In this document: piece by piece, positions 1 through 7,956 of the stretch
Position numbering within the stretch: the first letter of the stretch is position 1
Layout: each line of letters opens with the position of its first letter
From: Streptomyces katrae
Lineage (GTDB): Bacteria; Actinomycetota; Actinomycetes; Streptomycetales; Streptomycetaceae
NCBI RefSeq assembly: GCF_002028425.1
Contig: NZ_CP020042.1
Location: forward strand, 6,795,560 to 6,859,559
DNA: 64,000 bases
Reading direction: 5' to 3'
Translations under genes and position numbers: made by a program
The notes under the pieces: model-generated
What the model was told of the DNA's origin: nothing
What the model saw: only the letters and a program-made list of their open reading frames with translations
Databases searched by the model: none

Positions 1-165
1 AGGTGCACGCCGGCCTGCGCCGCGATCTGGGTGAGGGGCACGGCGTGCACGCCTTCGGCCGTGGCCAGCCGACGCGCGGCGGCCAGCAGATCGTCGGCCC
101 GTTGCTGCTTGTGGGTGGCCCCGGGGCAGCCCGGAGCGCACTCGCCAAGGCCCAGTTCGGCCGCG
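1..165 (-). pseudogene. TetR-family regulator N-terminus (partial, runs off window)
   Basis: Read on the minus strand, about 40 residues match the N-terminus of TetR/AcrR regulators: a stretch reading ADDLLAAARRLATAEGV, followed by PLTQIAAQAG as the start of the helix-turn-helix. The rest lies beyond position 1. The reading frame continues upstream into the region where SDR-like sequence is encoded on the other strand, so the true start is unclear. A TetR gene divergent from an SDR gene is a common arrangement, but here the two overlap in a way that suggests deletion. It may be an intact gene cut by the window rather than a pseudogene. Confidence 0.45.
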
Positions 166-265
166 TCGACGCCCTGATCAACAACGCGGGCTACTTCCAC
201 TCCGGCCCGCTCGGGGCCGCCACCATGGACCAGGTCCACCGCCAGTTCCGGGCCCTCCGACATGC
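118..265 (+). pseudogene. Short-chain dehydrogenase (SDR) internal fragment
   Basis: The plus strand encodes GRVDALINNAGYFHSGPL and a further short run ending near VHRQF. This is the classical SDR NNAG motif after beta-strand 4. The N-terminal Rossmann glycine motif is absent upstream, and the catalytic YxxxK region is absent downstream, where the frame becomes low-complexity. This is therefore a relic of about 45 codons of a gene that normally has about 250. It abuts the TetR remnant on the opposite strand, which fits decay of a former TetR/SDR pair. Confidence 0.5.
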
Positions 266-320
266 GCCACGGCCCCGGGGGGGGCAGGGCTGTCCGGGGG
301 GAGTGCGTCTCAGGGGGCGC

Positions 321-349
321 GGGGCGGGCCCGGTGACCGGTCCCGCCCC
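321..349 (-). terminator. Hairpin downstream of the HD-domain gene
   Basis: A GC-rich inverted repeat (GGGGCGGG-C-CCGG, loop TGA, CCGG-T-CCCGCCCC) lies about 55 bases past the stop codon of the minus-strand HD-domain gene. It has one internal mismatch and no T-run, as is usual for Streptomyces terminators. Confidence 0.4.
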
Positions 350-402
350 TGATCTCTCCCAAGTACCGACGGTGACGCTGCGGCAAGGTCAAGGAGCGGT
401 GT

Positions 403-1050
403 TCACGCACCCCAGCGGGAGGTCGAGGCCACGCGTTCGAGGAAGGTCGTGGCTCCGGGTTCGGCACGTTCGCGAAGGAACTCGCCGCCGAGCGTGTAGC
501 GGGCGCCGGCCTGCGGGGAGCGGGCGGCGTGCCGCACGATCTCGTCGACCAGCGCGGTGACCATGTCCAGCCTCGGGTGCTCGTGGTGGACGGCCGCGCC
601 CTGGGCGTCCGTCATGAACTCGGCGCCGATGCCGAAGTCCACCCCGATGCCCCGGCGGGTGAGGTACGCCAGCACCCCGCGGCGCTCGGCGATGCCGGGC
701 GTGGCGTGCAGCGCGATCGCCTCCCACACCAGGTCGACCGCCTGTGCGTCGTATCCGTGCCCGGTGAGGAACCGGGCGGCCATGTCCGCACCCTCGACCT
801 CGAAGCGCTCCGCGCCGGGGGCCGCGGACGAGGTGCCGAGGTCGTGCAGCACACAGGCGTGGAAGAGGAGGTCGGGGTCGAAGTCGGCGCCGGGCTTGAG
901 CCCTTCGTGTTCGGCGAGCAGGGCGGCGAACACGTAGCTGCGGATGCTGTGGTTGGCGGTGGGCTCGCTCTCGCAGGACCGTACGTACGCGACGGCGCTG
1001 ACGGCCACAGGGGTGTCCGGCAGGGCCGGGAGCAGGAGGGGATCTTTCAT
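403..1050 (-). CDS. HD-domain protein (putative metal-dependent hydrolase)
   Basis: A 215-residue cytosolic protein with an HD-type metal-site pattern: H34 in NHSIRS, H64, and the H69-D70 doublet in VLHDLG. A further histidine lies in the IALHATPG segment. Size and motif order resemble the cyanamide-hydratase-like HD family that is common in Streptomyces; the substrate cannot be read from sequence. The start is ATG at 1050. It is divergent from the GlxA-type regulator with only 71 bases between, so that regulator may control it. Confidence 0.7.
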   Translation of the reverse strand: MKDPLLLPALPDTPVAVSAVAYVRSCESEPTANHSIRSYVFAALLAEHEGLKPGADFDPDLLFHACVLHDLGTSSAAPGAERFEVEGADMAARFLTGHGYDAQAVDLVWEAIALHATPGIAERRGVLAYLTRRGIGVDFGIGAEFMTDAQGAAVHHEHPRLDMVTALVDEIVRHAARSPQAGARYTLGGEFLRERAEPGATTFLERVASTSRWGA

Positions 1051-1086
1051 GGCACGAACGTAGGCGCGGCCCGGACGACCACGTGA

Positions 1087-1115
1087 GTGGCACGGATGCC
1101 ATGTGGCGATAGGAT
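1087..1115 (+). promoter_or_regulatory. Promoter and operator-like palindrome of the GlxA-type regulator
   Basis: GTGGCA (1087-1092) and TAGGAT (1110-1115) are separated by 17 bases, giving a plausible -35/-10 pair. The ATG at 1122 lies only six bases after the -10, which implies a leaderless transcript; no Shine-Dalgarno sequence is visible. The palindrome TGGCA-CGGA-TGCCA (1088-1101) sits inside the promoter and is a candidate autoregulatory operator. Confidence 0.45.
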
Positions 1116-1121
1116 CGTGCC

Positions 1122-2084
1122 ATGGAGGGGAACGGGGAGTCCGGTAGCGCGCACCACGTCGTCGTGGTGGCCCTGGAGAACGTCCTCGCCCTCGATATCG
1201 GCATCCCCCTGCAGATCTTCGGGAGTTGGAGAGACGGACCGTACCGGCTCACCGTGTGCGCGGAAGCGCCCGGATCCGTTCCGATGCACGGCGGCCCGGC
1301 GCTCTCCGTCGAGCACGGGCTGGACTGCCTGGAATCCGCCGACACCGTCATCGTCCCGGGGTACCTGGAGCCGGAGCAGCCGTCGGCCGCGGTCGCGGCC
1401 GCCCTGGCGCGGGCGGCGGCCCGCGGGGCCCGCATGGTGTCCATCTGCACCGGTGCCTTCGCCCTCGCCGCCGCCGGAGTGCTCGACGGGCGCCGGGCCA
1501 CCACGCACTGGCAGTACGCCGCGGCGCTGGCCGGCCGTTTCCCCCGGGTGTCGGTGCTGCCGGAAGTGCTGTACGTCGACGAGGGCCAGGTCCTGACCTC
1601 GGCCGGTGTCGCCGCGGGCCTGGACCTGTGCCTGCACCTCATCCGCCGCGACCACGGCGCCCGCGTGGCCAACCAGCTGGCGCGCATGCTGGTCGCCGCC
1701 CCGCACCGCACGGGTGGCCAGGCCCAGTACATCGACCTCCCGGTACGCCCGGACCGTTCCGGCTCCGACGGGCTGGCGCAGGTGTACGAGTGGGCCCTGT
1801 GCAACCTGCACCAGCCGCTCACCGTCGACCAGTTGGCCCACCGGGCCGGCATGTCCCGCCGGACCCTCATCCGCCATTTCCACGCCGAGACGGGCCGGCC
1901 GCCCATGCGATGGCTGCTCGATGCCAGGCTGGCCCGGGCGAGGGAACTGCTGGAAGCGGGCGAACTGACGGTACAGGCCGTGGCACGGCACTGCGGCCTG
2001 GGCACCCCGGCCAACTTCCGGACGCTGTTCAAGGCCCACGTCGGCGTGGCCCCCAGCGTCTACCGCGAAACCTTCCGGCCGTGA
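1122..2084 (+). CDS. GlxA-family AraC-type transcriptional regulator
   Basis: A 320-residue protein with two domains. Residues about 8-185 form a DJ-1/PfpI-like class I amidotransferase fold, with Cys at the nucleophile elbow (MVSICTGAFAL). Residues about 225-318 form an AraC-type double helix-turn-helix (AHRAGMSRRTLIRHF, then VARHCGLGTPANFRTLF). Members of this family regulate catabolic or stress genes and normally have no enzymatic activity. It is transcribed divergently from the HD-domain gene, its most likely target. The ATG start is set by the domain boundary and the upstream promoter. Confidence 0.85.
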   Translation: MEGNGESGSAHHVVVVALENVLALDIGIPLQIFGSWRDGPYRLTVCAEAPGSVPMHGGPALSVEHGLDCLESADTVIVPGYLEPEQPSAAVAAALARAAARGARMVSICTGAFALAAAGVLDGRRATTHWQYAAALAGRFPRVSVLPEVLYVDEGQVLTSAGVAAGLDLCLHLIRRDHGARVANQLARMLVAAPHRTGGQAQYIDLPVRPDRSGSDGLAQVYEWALCNLHQPLTVDQLAHRAGMSRRTLIRHFHAETGRPPMRWLLDARLARARELLEAGELTVQAVARHCGLGTPANFRTLFKAHVGVAPSVYRETFRP

Positions 2085-2391
2085 CGTAACGGCGGCCCGG
2101 CGGCCTCGCTCGGTCCGGCGAGATGGGGTGCGCCGGTGGGCCTGCTCAGCTGGTTGGCCTGGGCCAGGTGCGGCGCACCTGGCCGCCGGTCATGGCGGTC
2201 GTGTGTGCTGCCGGGCCTTCTCCAGGCCGAAGCCGATCACCAGGAATTCGGCGTAGCGGTACCAGGCGTCGGGTGCGATGTCGTGGGTGCGGTCAGGAGG
2301 TAGTGGCGCAGGGCTTCTGCCCGCCACCGCCCCCGCGTTCGTGGCGGCTGACCCCGTTCCGCAGTCGCGGCGGCCTGTCCGCGACGGACGC
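2085..2391. other. Gene-poor stretch with a decayed coding remnant
   Basis: No intact gene is seen over these 307 bases. On the minus strand, about 2190-2290 encodes a short plausible protein tail (AWYRYAEFLVIGFGLEKAR) that ends at a stop. Upstream it continues sensibly only after a change of frame (AEALRHYLL near 2310). This looks like the broken 3' end of an unidentified gene. Confidence 0.3.
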
Positions 2392-2766
2392 CTACGACGG
2401 CTGGCTGATCTCCGTGACGATCGTGTAGAGCTCGATGATGACGCCCCCGTTGGTGCGGGCGATGTCCATGCCGCTGACCACCGGCGGTTGATCGTCGGGC
2501 GGGCCCCACCGGAAACCGAGGTGGCCGATGTCGTCGAGCTCCGACGGGGTGCCTGTGGGTCGGAAGACCCAGTCCGGGTGCTCGGCGCGCAATTCCGTGG
2601 CGCGGCGCGTGAGGGCCGTGCGCCCGTGGTTGATGCGGTCCGGTTCGTGCCACACCACGTCTTCGGCGTAGTTCTCGGCGATGACCGCGGCCCGGCGATC
2701 CGGGTCGGGTTCGTTGAAGACCTGGAGGAGGTTGACCTGCATCAGATCGGCGGCGGATCTGGGCAT
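2392..2766 (-). CDS. SnoaL-like / NTF2-fold protein
   Basis: A 124-residue protein of the SnoaL-like/nuclear-transport-factor-2 superfamily. It has the short N-terminal helix (LLQVFNEPDPDRRAAVIAENYAEDVVWHEP), then a curved sheet with GFRWGPP and the C-terminal IIELYTIVTEI strand. The family includes small isomerases, hydrolases and polyketide cyclases, but many members are of unknown function, and I cannot assign a substrate. ATG at 2766 is the only sensible start. No obvious operon partner is visible; the neighbouring stretches are decayed or non-coding. Confidence 0.7.
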   Translation of the reverse strand: MPRSAADLMQVNLLQVFNEPDPDRRAAVIAENYAEDVVWHEPDRINHGRTALTRRATELRAEHPDWVFRPTGTPSELDDIGHLGFRWGPPDDQPPVVSGMDIARTNGGVIIELYTIVTEISQPS

Positions 2767-3009
2767 GGTGAGTCCGTTCGTGTGGGCCGGTTGGTCGGCC
2801 GGCCGGTCGGGTTGGCAGGGGGCCGCCGGTCCGCGCGGCCCAGTGGGTCAGTTCGTGACGGCTGGGGCCGTCCGTAGAGGGGCTAGAGCCGAGGTCCAGG
2901 CGATGACCTGGTAGGCGCCGGCCGGTTGGATGGTGCCGACGGGTCATCGCGGCGCCGGGTCCGCCGCAGAGGAGCAGATGCCGGGGACTGCGGACATGGC
3001 GCCGCGGGG

Positions 3010-3951
3010 TTACTCGGAGGGGCGCTCGCCCTGTGCCACTTCCACCCCGCGGTGGAGCCAGACCGCGCCGCCGAGGGACGAGGCGCCCGCCGCCCCGCAG
3101 AGAAGGGCGATGGCCAGGAGGGCGGGGGCGGTGCGTCGTACCGGAGCCTGCGCGAAGAGGGCTTTGACCCGCGCCGGTACCGGGCCGGTGGTGCCCCGTG
3201 CCACGACGGCCGGCACCTGCTGGCCGCCGCGTCGGGACGTCGTGGCCAGGGCGGCCCGTCCGATGGCGCGGGCCGCCAGCCGCCTGTCCCCGCATGCGCG
3301 GGCGGCGGCTTCGTCCGCTGCGCGCTCGGCGGCGAAGGAGACGGCGGGGATGACGGAGGCCAGCGCCGGGTGGCACCATCCGGCGAGCTGCGCCACGGCC
3401 AGGAACAGGTGGTGGCGCCCGGCCAGGTGGGCGCGTTCGTGTCCGAGGAGCGCTTCCCGCTCGCCCGGGTCAAGGGCCCGGAGCATGCCCGCGGTGACCA
3501 CGACCCGGCCCGTCCGGCGCCTCCCTCCGGGCAGGGCGAACGCGTCGGGTCGCTCGTCGTCGAGTACGCACAGGCCGCCGGCCTCGGGCAGTCCGGCCAC
3601 GAGGTCCTTGGCCGCACGCAGCCGCGCCAGTTCTGCCTTCGCGCCGCGGACTGCGGCGGTCGCGCTCACGGCGAGCGCTCCGCCGGCGAGCGTGGCGGCG
3701 CCGAACACCAGTGCCGCCGGGCCGGCCTGGAGGGGGTGGAGCAGGTGCGCGAGGTCGGCGAGTGCGGGCAGGCGGAGGGTGAGCGGGAGCAGCAGGGCGC
3801 CCAGGCAGGCGACGGCGCCGAGCGCCAGCGCGGCCGTGCCGGCGGTAACGGCCCACAGGGCGATGTCCGGTCGGACCCGCCGGGAAGTCCGCCGTGCGAG
3901 CGGAGGCAGGAGCCAGGGCAGCAGCAGGGGTACCACCAGGAGCGTGATCAT
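3010..3951 (-). CDS. M56-family (BlaR1-like) membrane metallopeptidase
   Basis: About 313 residues. Three to four hydrophobic segments in the first 110 residues are followed by a gluzincin domain with the HExxH motif HERAH (H171, E172, H175) and a downstream ERAADEAAA helix that can supply the third zinc ligand. A final hydrophobic segment lies near residue 290. No C-terminal penicillin-sensor domain is present, so this is the short actinobacterial M56 type. The ATG at 3951 overlaps the stop of the upstream BlaI-like gene by four bases, giving translational coupling. By analogy it would cleave or inactivate that repressor after a signal; the signal is unknown. Confidence 0.82.
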   Translation of the reverse strand: MITLLVVPLLLPWLLPPLARRTSRRVRPDIALWAVTAGTAALALGAVACLGALLLPLTLRLPALADLAHLLHPLQAGPAALVFGAATLAGGALAVSATAAVRGAKAELARLRAAKDLVAGLPEAGGLCVLDDERPDAFALPGGRRRTGRVVVTAGMLRALDPGEREALLGHERAHLAGRHHLFLAVAQLAGWCHPALASVIPAVSFAAERAADEAAARACGDRRLAARAIGRAALATTSRRGGQQVPAVVARGTTGPVPARVKALFAQAPVRRTAPALLAIALLCGAAGASSLGGAVWLHRGVEVAQGERPSE

Positions 3952-4316
3952 GGGCGGTCCTCCTGCAAGAGCCGCCTCAGTTCGGCCTCGTCGTGCGGGT
4001 CGAGGCCCTCGACGAACCGCGCCAGCACCATGCTCCGGTCGCTGCCCCCGTCGAGTTCGCGGTGCATGCGACGGGCGGCCAGGCCATGGGTGTCCTGCAC
4101 GGCGAAGTAGACGAAGCCGCGGCCCCCGGGTCTGCGTCCCACGAGCCCCTTCTCGCACAGGCGTCCGAGCAGGGTCGCCACCGTGGTGCGCGCCAGGTCC
4201 TGCGGCAGGGCGGCCCTGACCTGGGCTGCCGACTGCGCCGTGCCGGCCGCCCACAACGCGGCGAGCACGCTGGACTCCAGCTCGCCGGCGGCCCTTCGCT
4301 CGCCCTCGTCCGCCAT
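3948..4316 (-). CDS. BlaI/MecI/CopY-family transcriptional repressor
   Basis: A 122-residue winged-helix protein. LESSVLAALWAAG, the recognition region ARTTVATLLGRLCEKGLV and the wing GRGFVYFAV match the family closely, followed by a C-terminal dimerisation helix region ending in LRRLLQEDRP. The ATG at 4316 follows a good ribosome-binding site (AAGGGGG). It is the first gene of a two-gene operon with the M56 peptidase. An inverted repeat just upstream (4360-4385) is the expected operator for autoregulation. Confidence 0.88.
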   Translation of the reverse strand: MADEGERRAAGELESSVLAALWAAGTAQSAAQVRAALPQDLARTTVATLLGRLCEKGLVGRRPGGRGFVYFAVQDTHGLAARRMHRELDGGSDRSMVLARFVEGLDPHDEAELRRLLQEDRP

Positions 4317-4359
4317 GGATCCCCCTTGACCGGTGAAGTCCTGCGCTGATGCAGGTCGA

Positions 4360-4385
4360 CTACTTCGCTGTAGACAGCGTAGTGG
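4360..4385. promoter_or_regulatory. BlaI-type operator upstream of the repressor/peptidase operon
   Basis: The near-perfect dyad ACTTCGCTGT-AG-ACAGCGTAGT (4362-4383) has one mismatch and is flanked by CT/GG. It has the TACTxCxxxxTGTxxACA-like character of BlaI/MecI/CopY boxes and lies about 45-70 bases upstream of the repressor start codon. It sits in the region shared with the divergent CopD-like gene, so one repressor dimer might affect both. Confidence 0.6.
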
Positions 4386-4472
4386 CATCGGTCCGAGGAA
4401 CGTTTCCGCACCTGACGTCACGGATTGATGAAGGTAGGACGATCGGTCATTAAAAATAAGGGAAGGCTTACT

Positions 4473-4491
4473 TTAGTAAGGCTAGCCTGCC
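4473..4491. promoter_or_regulatory. Iron-box-like site (DmdR/IdeR type) at the copD-like start
   Basis: TTAGTAAGGCTAGCCTGCC shows clear similarity to the actinobacterial DmdR/IdeR/DtxR consensus TTAGGTTAGGCTAACCTAA, with a conserved AGGCTAxCCT core. It ends four bases before the ATG at 4495 and sits in an unusually AT-rich stretch (4440-4480) that should contain the promoter. Binding there would block transcription. This is consensus comparison by eye only. Confidence 0.6.
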
Positions 4492-4494
4492 CTC

Positions 4495-5676
4495 ATGAAC
4501 TCCCTGCTGCTGGCCACGGACACGGCCGGATACACCATGCCCCAGACCTGGCGGGTCCTGACGAAGGCCGGATACTTCATCGGCCTCAGCGGCGCCATCG
4601 GCACCACCGTCACCTACGCCACCACCGTCCGCCCCTCCCTCAAGCACGCCCAGGAGGCCGGAGACCCCGGTGATGCCGTGGTCCTGAGATCCAGATCGGC
4701 GAGCTACGCGGCCTGGGCGGGGGTGGTGCTCCTCCTGGCCGGCTACTTCCAGCTGGCCGGCCGCGTCGCCCGGGCGGGCAAGGGCATGGCCTTCGGCGAC
4801 GCGCTCGCACCCGGCAGGATGTGGGACTTCCTGCAGGCACCGGCCGCCAAGGGCGCCTGGATCGCCCAGGGAACCGTCTACCTCGTCCAGAACCTCGTCC
4901 TGCTCGCCGCGGCGGCGGCGATGATCGCGCTGTTCCTCCCGGCCGCGCGCAGGCATCTGGACCGCATCGTCCTCGCCGTGCTTCCGGCCGCCCTCGCCGT
5001 TACCCTCATCGCCGCGGTACCGGCCACCGCCCCGGCCGATCTCGACCGTTGGCTCGACCTCTTCCTGAACCAGACCCACATCGTCTCGGGCACGGTCTGG
5101 CTCGGCGGCCTCGCCCTGCTCGTCGCCCTCGCCGGTGCCCGCGCAGGCCTCGGAGAGGGAGCCGGTGTGCTGTGGGCGGAGATCTGGCGGCGGTTCAGCC
5201 TGGTCGCGTTGGTCTGCGTCGGCGCCGTCGTCCTCTCCGGCCTGTGGCTCAGCTGGAAGCACGTCGGCGCGGTGTCCCAGCTGTGGACCACCGGCTACGG
5301 CATCGCCCTCCTCGTCAAGATCCTGCTCGTGCTGGGCCTGATCACCGCCGGCGCCTTCAACCAGTTCTGGCTCATGCCCCGCATCGCCCGGGCCCGCCGC
5401 GCCGACGACACCGCCTCGCTGCGCCACCTCACGCTGCGTCATTTCCCCCTGGTGGTCTGGGGCGAGGTCGCCCTCGGGGTCGCGGTCTTGGCGGTCGTCC
5501 CGTTCATCACGGGCTCCGCCCGTTCCGAGGCCGGCAGTGCGAAGGCCGTGTCCTCCGGCAGCCTCTTCGCTGCCGGAGCCGCCATGGCCCTCGCCCTGGC
5601 CGTGTCCCTCTACGCCACGGCCAAGGCCTCCGAGGCGCTGGCCCGCCGCTCACCGGCGATCCCGGCAACAGCCTGA
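4495..5676 (+). CDS. CopD-domain multi-pass membrane protein
   Basis: A 393-residue integral membrane protein with about eight to nine hydrophobic helices. The C-terminal half (about residues 180-320) carries the CopD/YcnJ-type signature: QTHIVSGTVWLGGLALL, WRRFSLVALVCVGAVVLSGLW, and KILLVLGLITAGAFNQF. These proteins are associated with copper import or resistance. The ATG at 4495 has no Shine-Dalgarno sequence and may be leaderless; the internal ATG of MPQTWRVLTKAG is an alternative. The upstream iron-box-like element suggests metal-dependent control by iron rather than, or in addition to, copper. Confidence 0.78.
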   Translation: MNSLLLATDTAGYTMPQTWRVLTKAGYFIGLSGAIGTTVTYATTVRPSLKHAQEAGDPGDAVVLRSRSASYAAWAGVVLLLAGYFQLAGRVARAGKGMAFGDALAPGRMWDFLQAPAAKGAWIAQGTVYLVQNLVLLAAAAAMIALFLPAARRHLDRIVLAVLPAALAVTLIAAVPATAPADLDRWLDLFLNQTHIVSGTVWLGGLALLVALAGARAGLGEGAGVLWAEIWRRFSLVALVCVGAVVLSGLWLSWKHVGAVSQLWTTGYGIALLVKILLVLGLITAGAFNQFWLMPRIARARRADDTASLRHLTLRHFPLVVWGEVALGVAVLAVVPFITGSARSEAGSAKAVSSGSLFAAGAAMALALAVSLYATAKASEALARRSPAIPATA

Positions 5677-5878
5677 CCGGCACAGCCACTGGTTCGGACA
5701 CGCGGGATGGCCTGAACGGATAATCGGTTGCCCCTGGCGGCGGCGGTGGATCCAATGACCGGCATGATCACCCGGTAGCGCCCGCCGGGAAGAGGTGTGA
5801 TGAGCGCAGACCGCCGGCCCTGGCCGGAGCACGGTCCGGGCGGACTGCGACCGCACGTCCCAAAGGAGAAGCCACCCG

Positions 5879-6991
5879 ATGAACACGCCGCCATCGCCGT
5901 CCGGAGCGGAGCACACCGACGGGCCGTCCGTCCGCCTGGGCGCTCTCGTACCGCTGACGCGGCCCGGCTGGGCCGAGGCGGGCCGGCACCTGCTCGCAGG
6001 ACTCGAACTGGCCGTTCGCGAGGTCAACGATGCCGGCGGGATCGATGGCAGACCCCTGGAGCTGGTGGTCCGGGACACTGCCGCCGATCCGGAGCGGGCC
6101 GCGGCGGCCGTGGACGAACTGGCCGGCCTGGGCGTGGCCGCCGTGGCGGGCGAGTACCACAGCGTCGTCGCCCGCGCGGCCGCCGCCCGGGCCGCCGCCC
6201 TCGGCGTGCCGTTCCTCTGCTCGTCGGCCGTGCTCGACACGCTCACCGAGGAGCCGACGGACTGGGTTGCGCGCCTGGCCCCGGCCCAGTCCCACGGCTG
6301 GAGGATCTACGCGGACTTTCTCCTCGGTGCGGGCCGGCGCCGGATCGCCGTGGCGGCTCAGCCGAGCGTCTACTGGGCGTCCGGGACCCGCGTCCTGCGG
6401 GACCACCTGGCTCCGCGCGGTGGCACCGTCGTCGAACTCGACACGAACGCGCTCACCCCCGAAGCCCTGTGCGACGCGCTCGTCGACCACGGCGCGACGG
6501 CGCTCCTCCTGCTGGTCGGCCACCCGGAGCCGGCCGTGCCGATCGTCAGGGCCGTCCGGGGCGACCGGCGGCTCGCGGACCTCCTGATCGGCGCTCCGGC
6601 CGGACAACCGGAGTTCGCCGAATGGGCCGAGGCGCTGGGCGAGGACGGCGCCGGGATCCCGTTCCTGCGCTACCTGCCCGAGCACCCCGGCCCGCTCGGC
6701 GAACGCGTCGGGAAGGAGCTCCGCGAGCGGCTGGGCGAAGCGCCCTCCTTCGTCGCTTTCGAGGGCTGGGACACCGTCACCGTCCTCGCCGACGTGCTGC
6801 GTTCCCACGGCACGGACCGGGCGGCCATCGCCGGGTCATGGCCGAGCGTGGCGGTCGAGGGCACCCGCGGGCCGATCCGGTTCTCCCGCACACCGGGCAT
6901 CAGCGTGTGGCAATGGGCTTGGACACCGGTCCAAGTCGTCGACCGGGACACGGCAGAGCCCGACCGCTTCCGGATCCTCCACGCCGGCTGA
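5879..6991 (+). CDS. Periplasmic-binding-protein-fold protein (branched-chain amino-acid type) without signal peptide
   Basis: A 370-residue protein of the Leu/Ile/Val-binding type I periplasmic binding fold: VRLGALVPLTRPG, LELAVREVNDAGGIDGRPLE, the DTAADPERAAAAV helix and VAAVAGEYHSVV. The ribosome-binding site AAAGGAGA precedes the ATG at 5879. The protein starts directly in the mature fold, after a short hydrophilic leader, with neither an export signal nor a lipobox cysteine. No permease or ATPase gene is nearby. It could be a cytoplasmic ligand sensor (AmiC-like) rather than a transport component. Confidence 0.72.
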   Translation: MNTPPSPSGAEHTDGPSVRLGALVPLTRPGWAEAGRHLLAGLELAVREVNDAGGIDGRPLELVVRDTAADPERAAAAVDELAGLGVAAVAGEYHSVVARAAAARAAALGVPFLCSSAVLDTLTEEPTDWVARLAPAQSHGWRIYADFLLGAGRRRIAVAAQPSVYWASGTRVLRDHLAPRGGTVVELDTNALTPEALCDALVDHGATALLLLVGHPEPAVPIVRAVRGDRRLADLLIGAPAGQPEFAEWAEALGEDGAGIPFLRYLPEHPGPLGERVGKELRERLGEAPSFVAFEGWDTVTVLADVLRSHGTDRAAIAGSWPSVAVEGTRGPIRFSRTPGISVWQWAWTPVQVVDRDTAEPDRFRILHAG

Positions 6992-7181
6992 GGCCTCCTG
7001 CGATGACGGGGCGGCACACAAGGAAGGCCGCCTCGGTCAGGCGGTGGCGCGTGCGGCCCGGGTGATGACGGCGGCCCGTGCCGCTGGGGCCCGCCATCCG
7101 CCTGCGGAGGCTGTTCGTAGGGCGCCCGGGCCCCCGGCCGAGTGCGTCACTGCGTGCATTCGTTTCACCGCTGGCCGCCGC

Positions 7182-7805
7182 TTACCGGGCTCCCCGGAAG
7201 GCCCCGGCCACCACGGGGACGAGCATCCGCTCCACCCGCTCGGCGGGCTCCGCGCCCAGCTCGGACCCGATGGGTGCCACCGCGAGCCAGTTCAGCATCC
7301 CGGCCGCACAGCGGACACGGAAGACCAGCTCCCGCTCGTCGACCCCGGGAAGGTTCGCCGCCAGCACCCGCACCGCCTGCCGTCGGGCCTGCTCGAACTT
7401 CCCCGCCAGCCTCTCCCCCCCTTCGGGCGGATCGATCCCCACCCGCGCCACGGTCCGCATCACGGCCAGCTCCCGCCCGCCGGCCACGAGGGCATTCACC
7501 ATCGGCCACGCGAAGGCCTCGGCCAGCTCGCTCAGCGTCGCGTCCCCGGCCAGAGCGTCCAGCTCCCGGATCTGCGCGTCCAGGTATCGCTCCAGCGCGT
7601 GCTCGATCGCCACCTCGCACAGTGCCTTCAGCGAGCCGAAGTGGTAACTCACCGCGGCGACGTTGGCTCCGGCGTTCTGGGTGATCTCGCGGAGGGTCAC
7701 CCCTTCCTGCCCCCGTTGCGCGAGCAGCTCGAGAGCGGCCGACAGCAGGTCGTCCCGTGTTCGCTGACCGGCCTCGCGGCGAAGGTCCGTCTTCTCTGGC
7801 CTCAC
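7182..7805 (-). CDS. TetR/AcrR-family transcriptional regulator
   Basis: About 207 residues from the GTG at 7805. The N-terminal DNA-binding domain reads RDDLLSAALELLAQRG, GVTLREITQNAGANVAAVSYHF and GSLKALCEVA, which is the standard TetR helix-turn-helix. The ligand-binding C-terminal domain is helical and not diagnostic. A longer TTG start at 7841 is possible, but its TTGACA looks like a promoter element and the perfect palindrome at 7814-7829 would then be coding. That makes the shorter start more likely. The divergent GH15 gene begins about 150 bases away. Confidence 0.82.
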   Translation of the reverse strand: MRPEKTDLRREAGQRTRDDLLSAALELLAQRGQEGVTLREITQNAGANVAAVSYHFGSLKALCEVAIEHALERYLDAQIRELDALAGDATLSELAEAFAWPMVNALVAGGRELAVMRTVARVGIDPPEGGERLAGKFEQARRQAVRVLAANLPGVDERELVFRVRCAAGMLNWLAVAPIGSELGAEPAERVERMLVPVVAGAFRGAR

Positions 7806-7813
7806 GCTAGAAC

Positions 7814-7829
7814 TCAAGCGACTGCTTGA
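7814..7829. promoter_or_regulatory. TetR-type palindromic operator
   Basis: TCAAGC-GACT-GCTTGA is a perfect six-base-arm dyad, 16 bp overall, just upstream of the preferred start codon of the TetR gene. A TTGACA-like hexamer lies at 7836-7841 on the same strand. Position and symmetry suggest autoregulation. Confidence 0.55.
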
Positions 7830-7895
7830 CTTCATTGTCAAGGCGGCCCGGTCCGCGCGGCTCCGTCACAACGCCGCCTCCCGTAGCGGTCTAGC

Positions 7896-7914
7896 ATGAA
7901 ATGCGAGGTTTCAT
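7896..7914. promoter_or_regulatory. Inverted repeat upstream of the GH15 gene
   Basis: ATGAAA-TGCGAGG-TTTCAT forms a perfect six-base dyad about 45 bases before the GH15 start codon, with TAG-rich sequence just upstream. It may be an operator; no known motif is recognised. Confidence 0.35.
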
Positions 7915-7956
7915 CCCCAGGCCCGGGCCGCAGCGCCAGGGAGGCCGGAGGCCGGT

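Noticed and set aside
2800..3000. A possible short minus-strand coding end (residues like AYQVIAWTSALAPL)
   Set aside because: Only about 30 codons open between stops, no start or homology; not enough to call.
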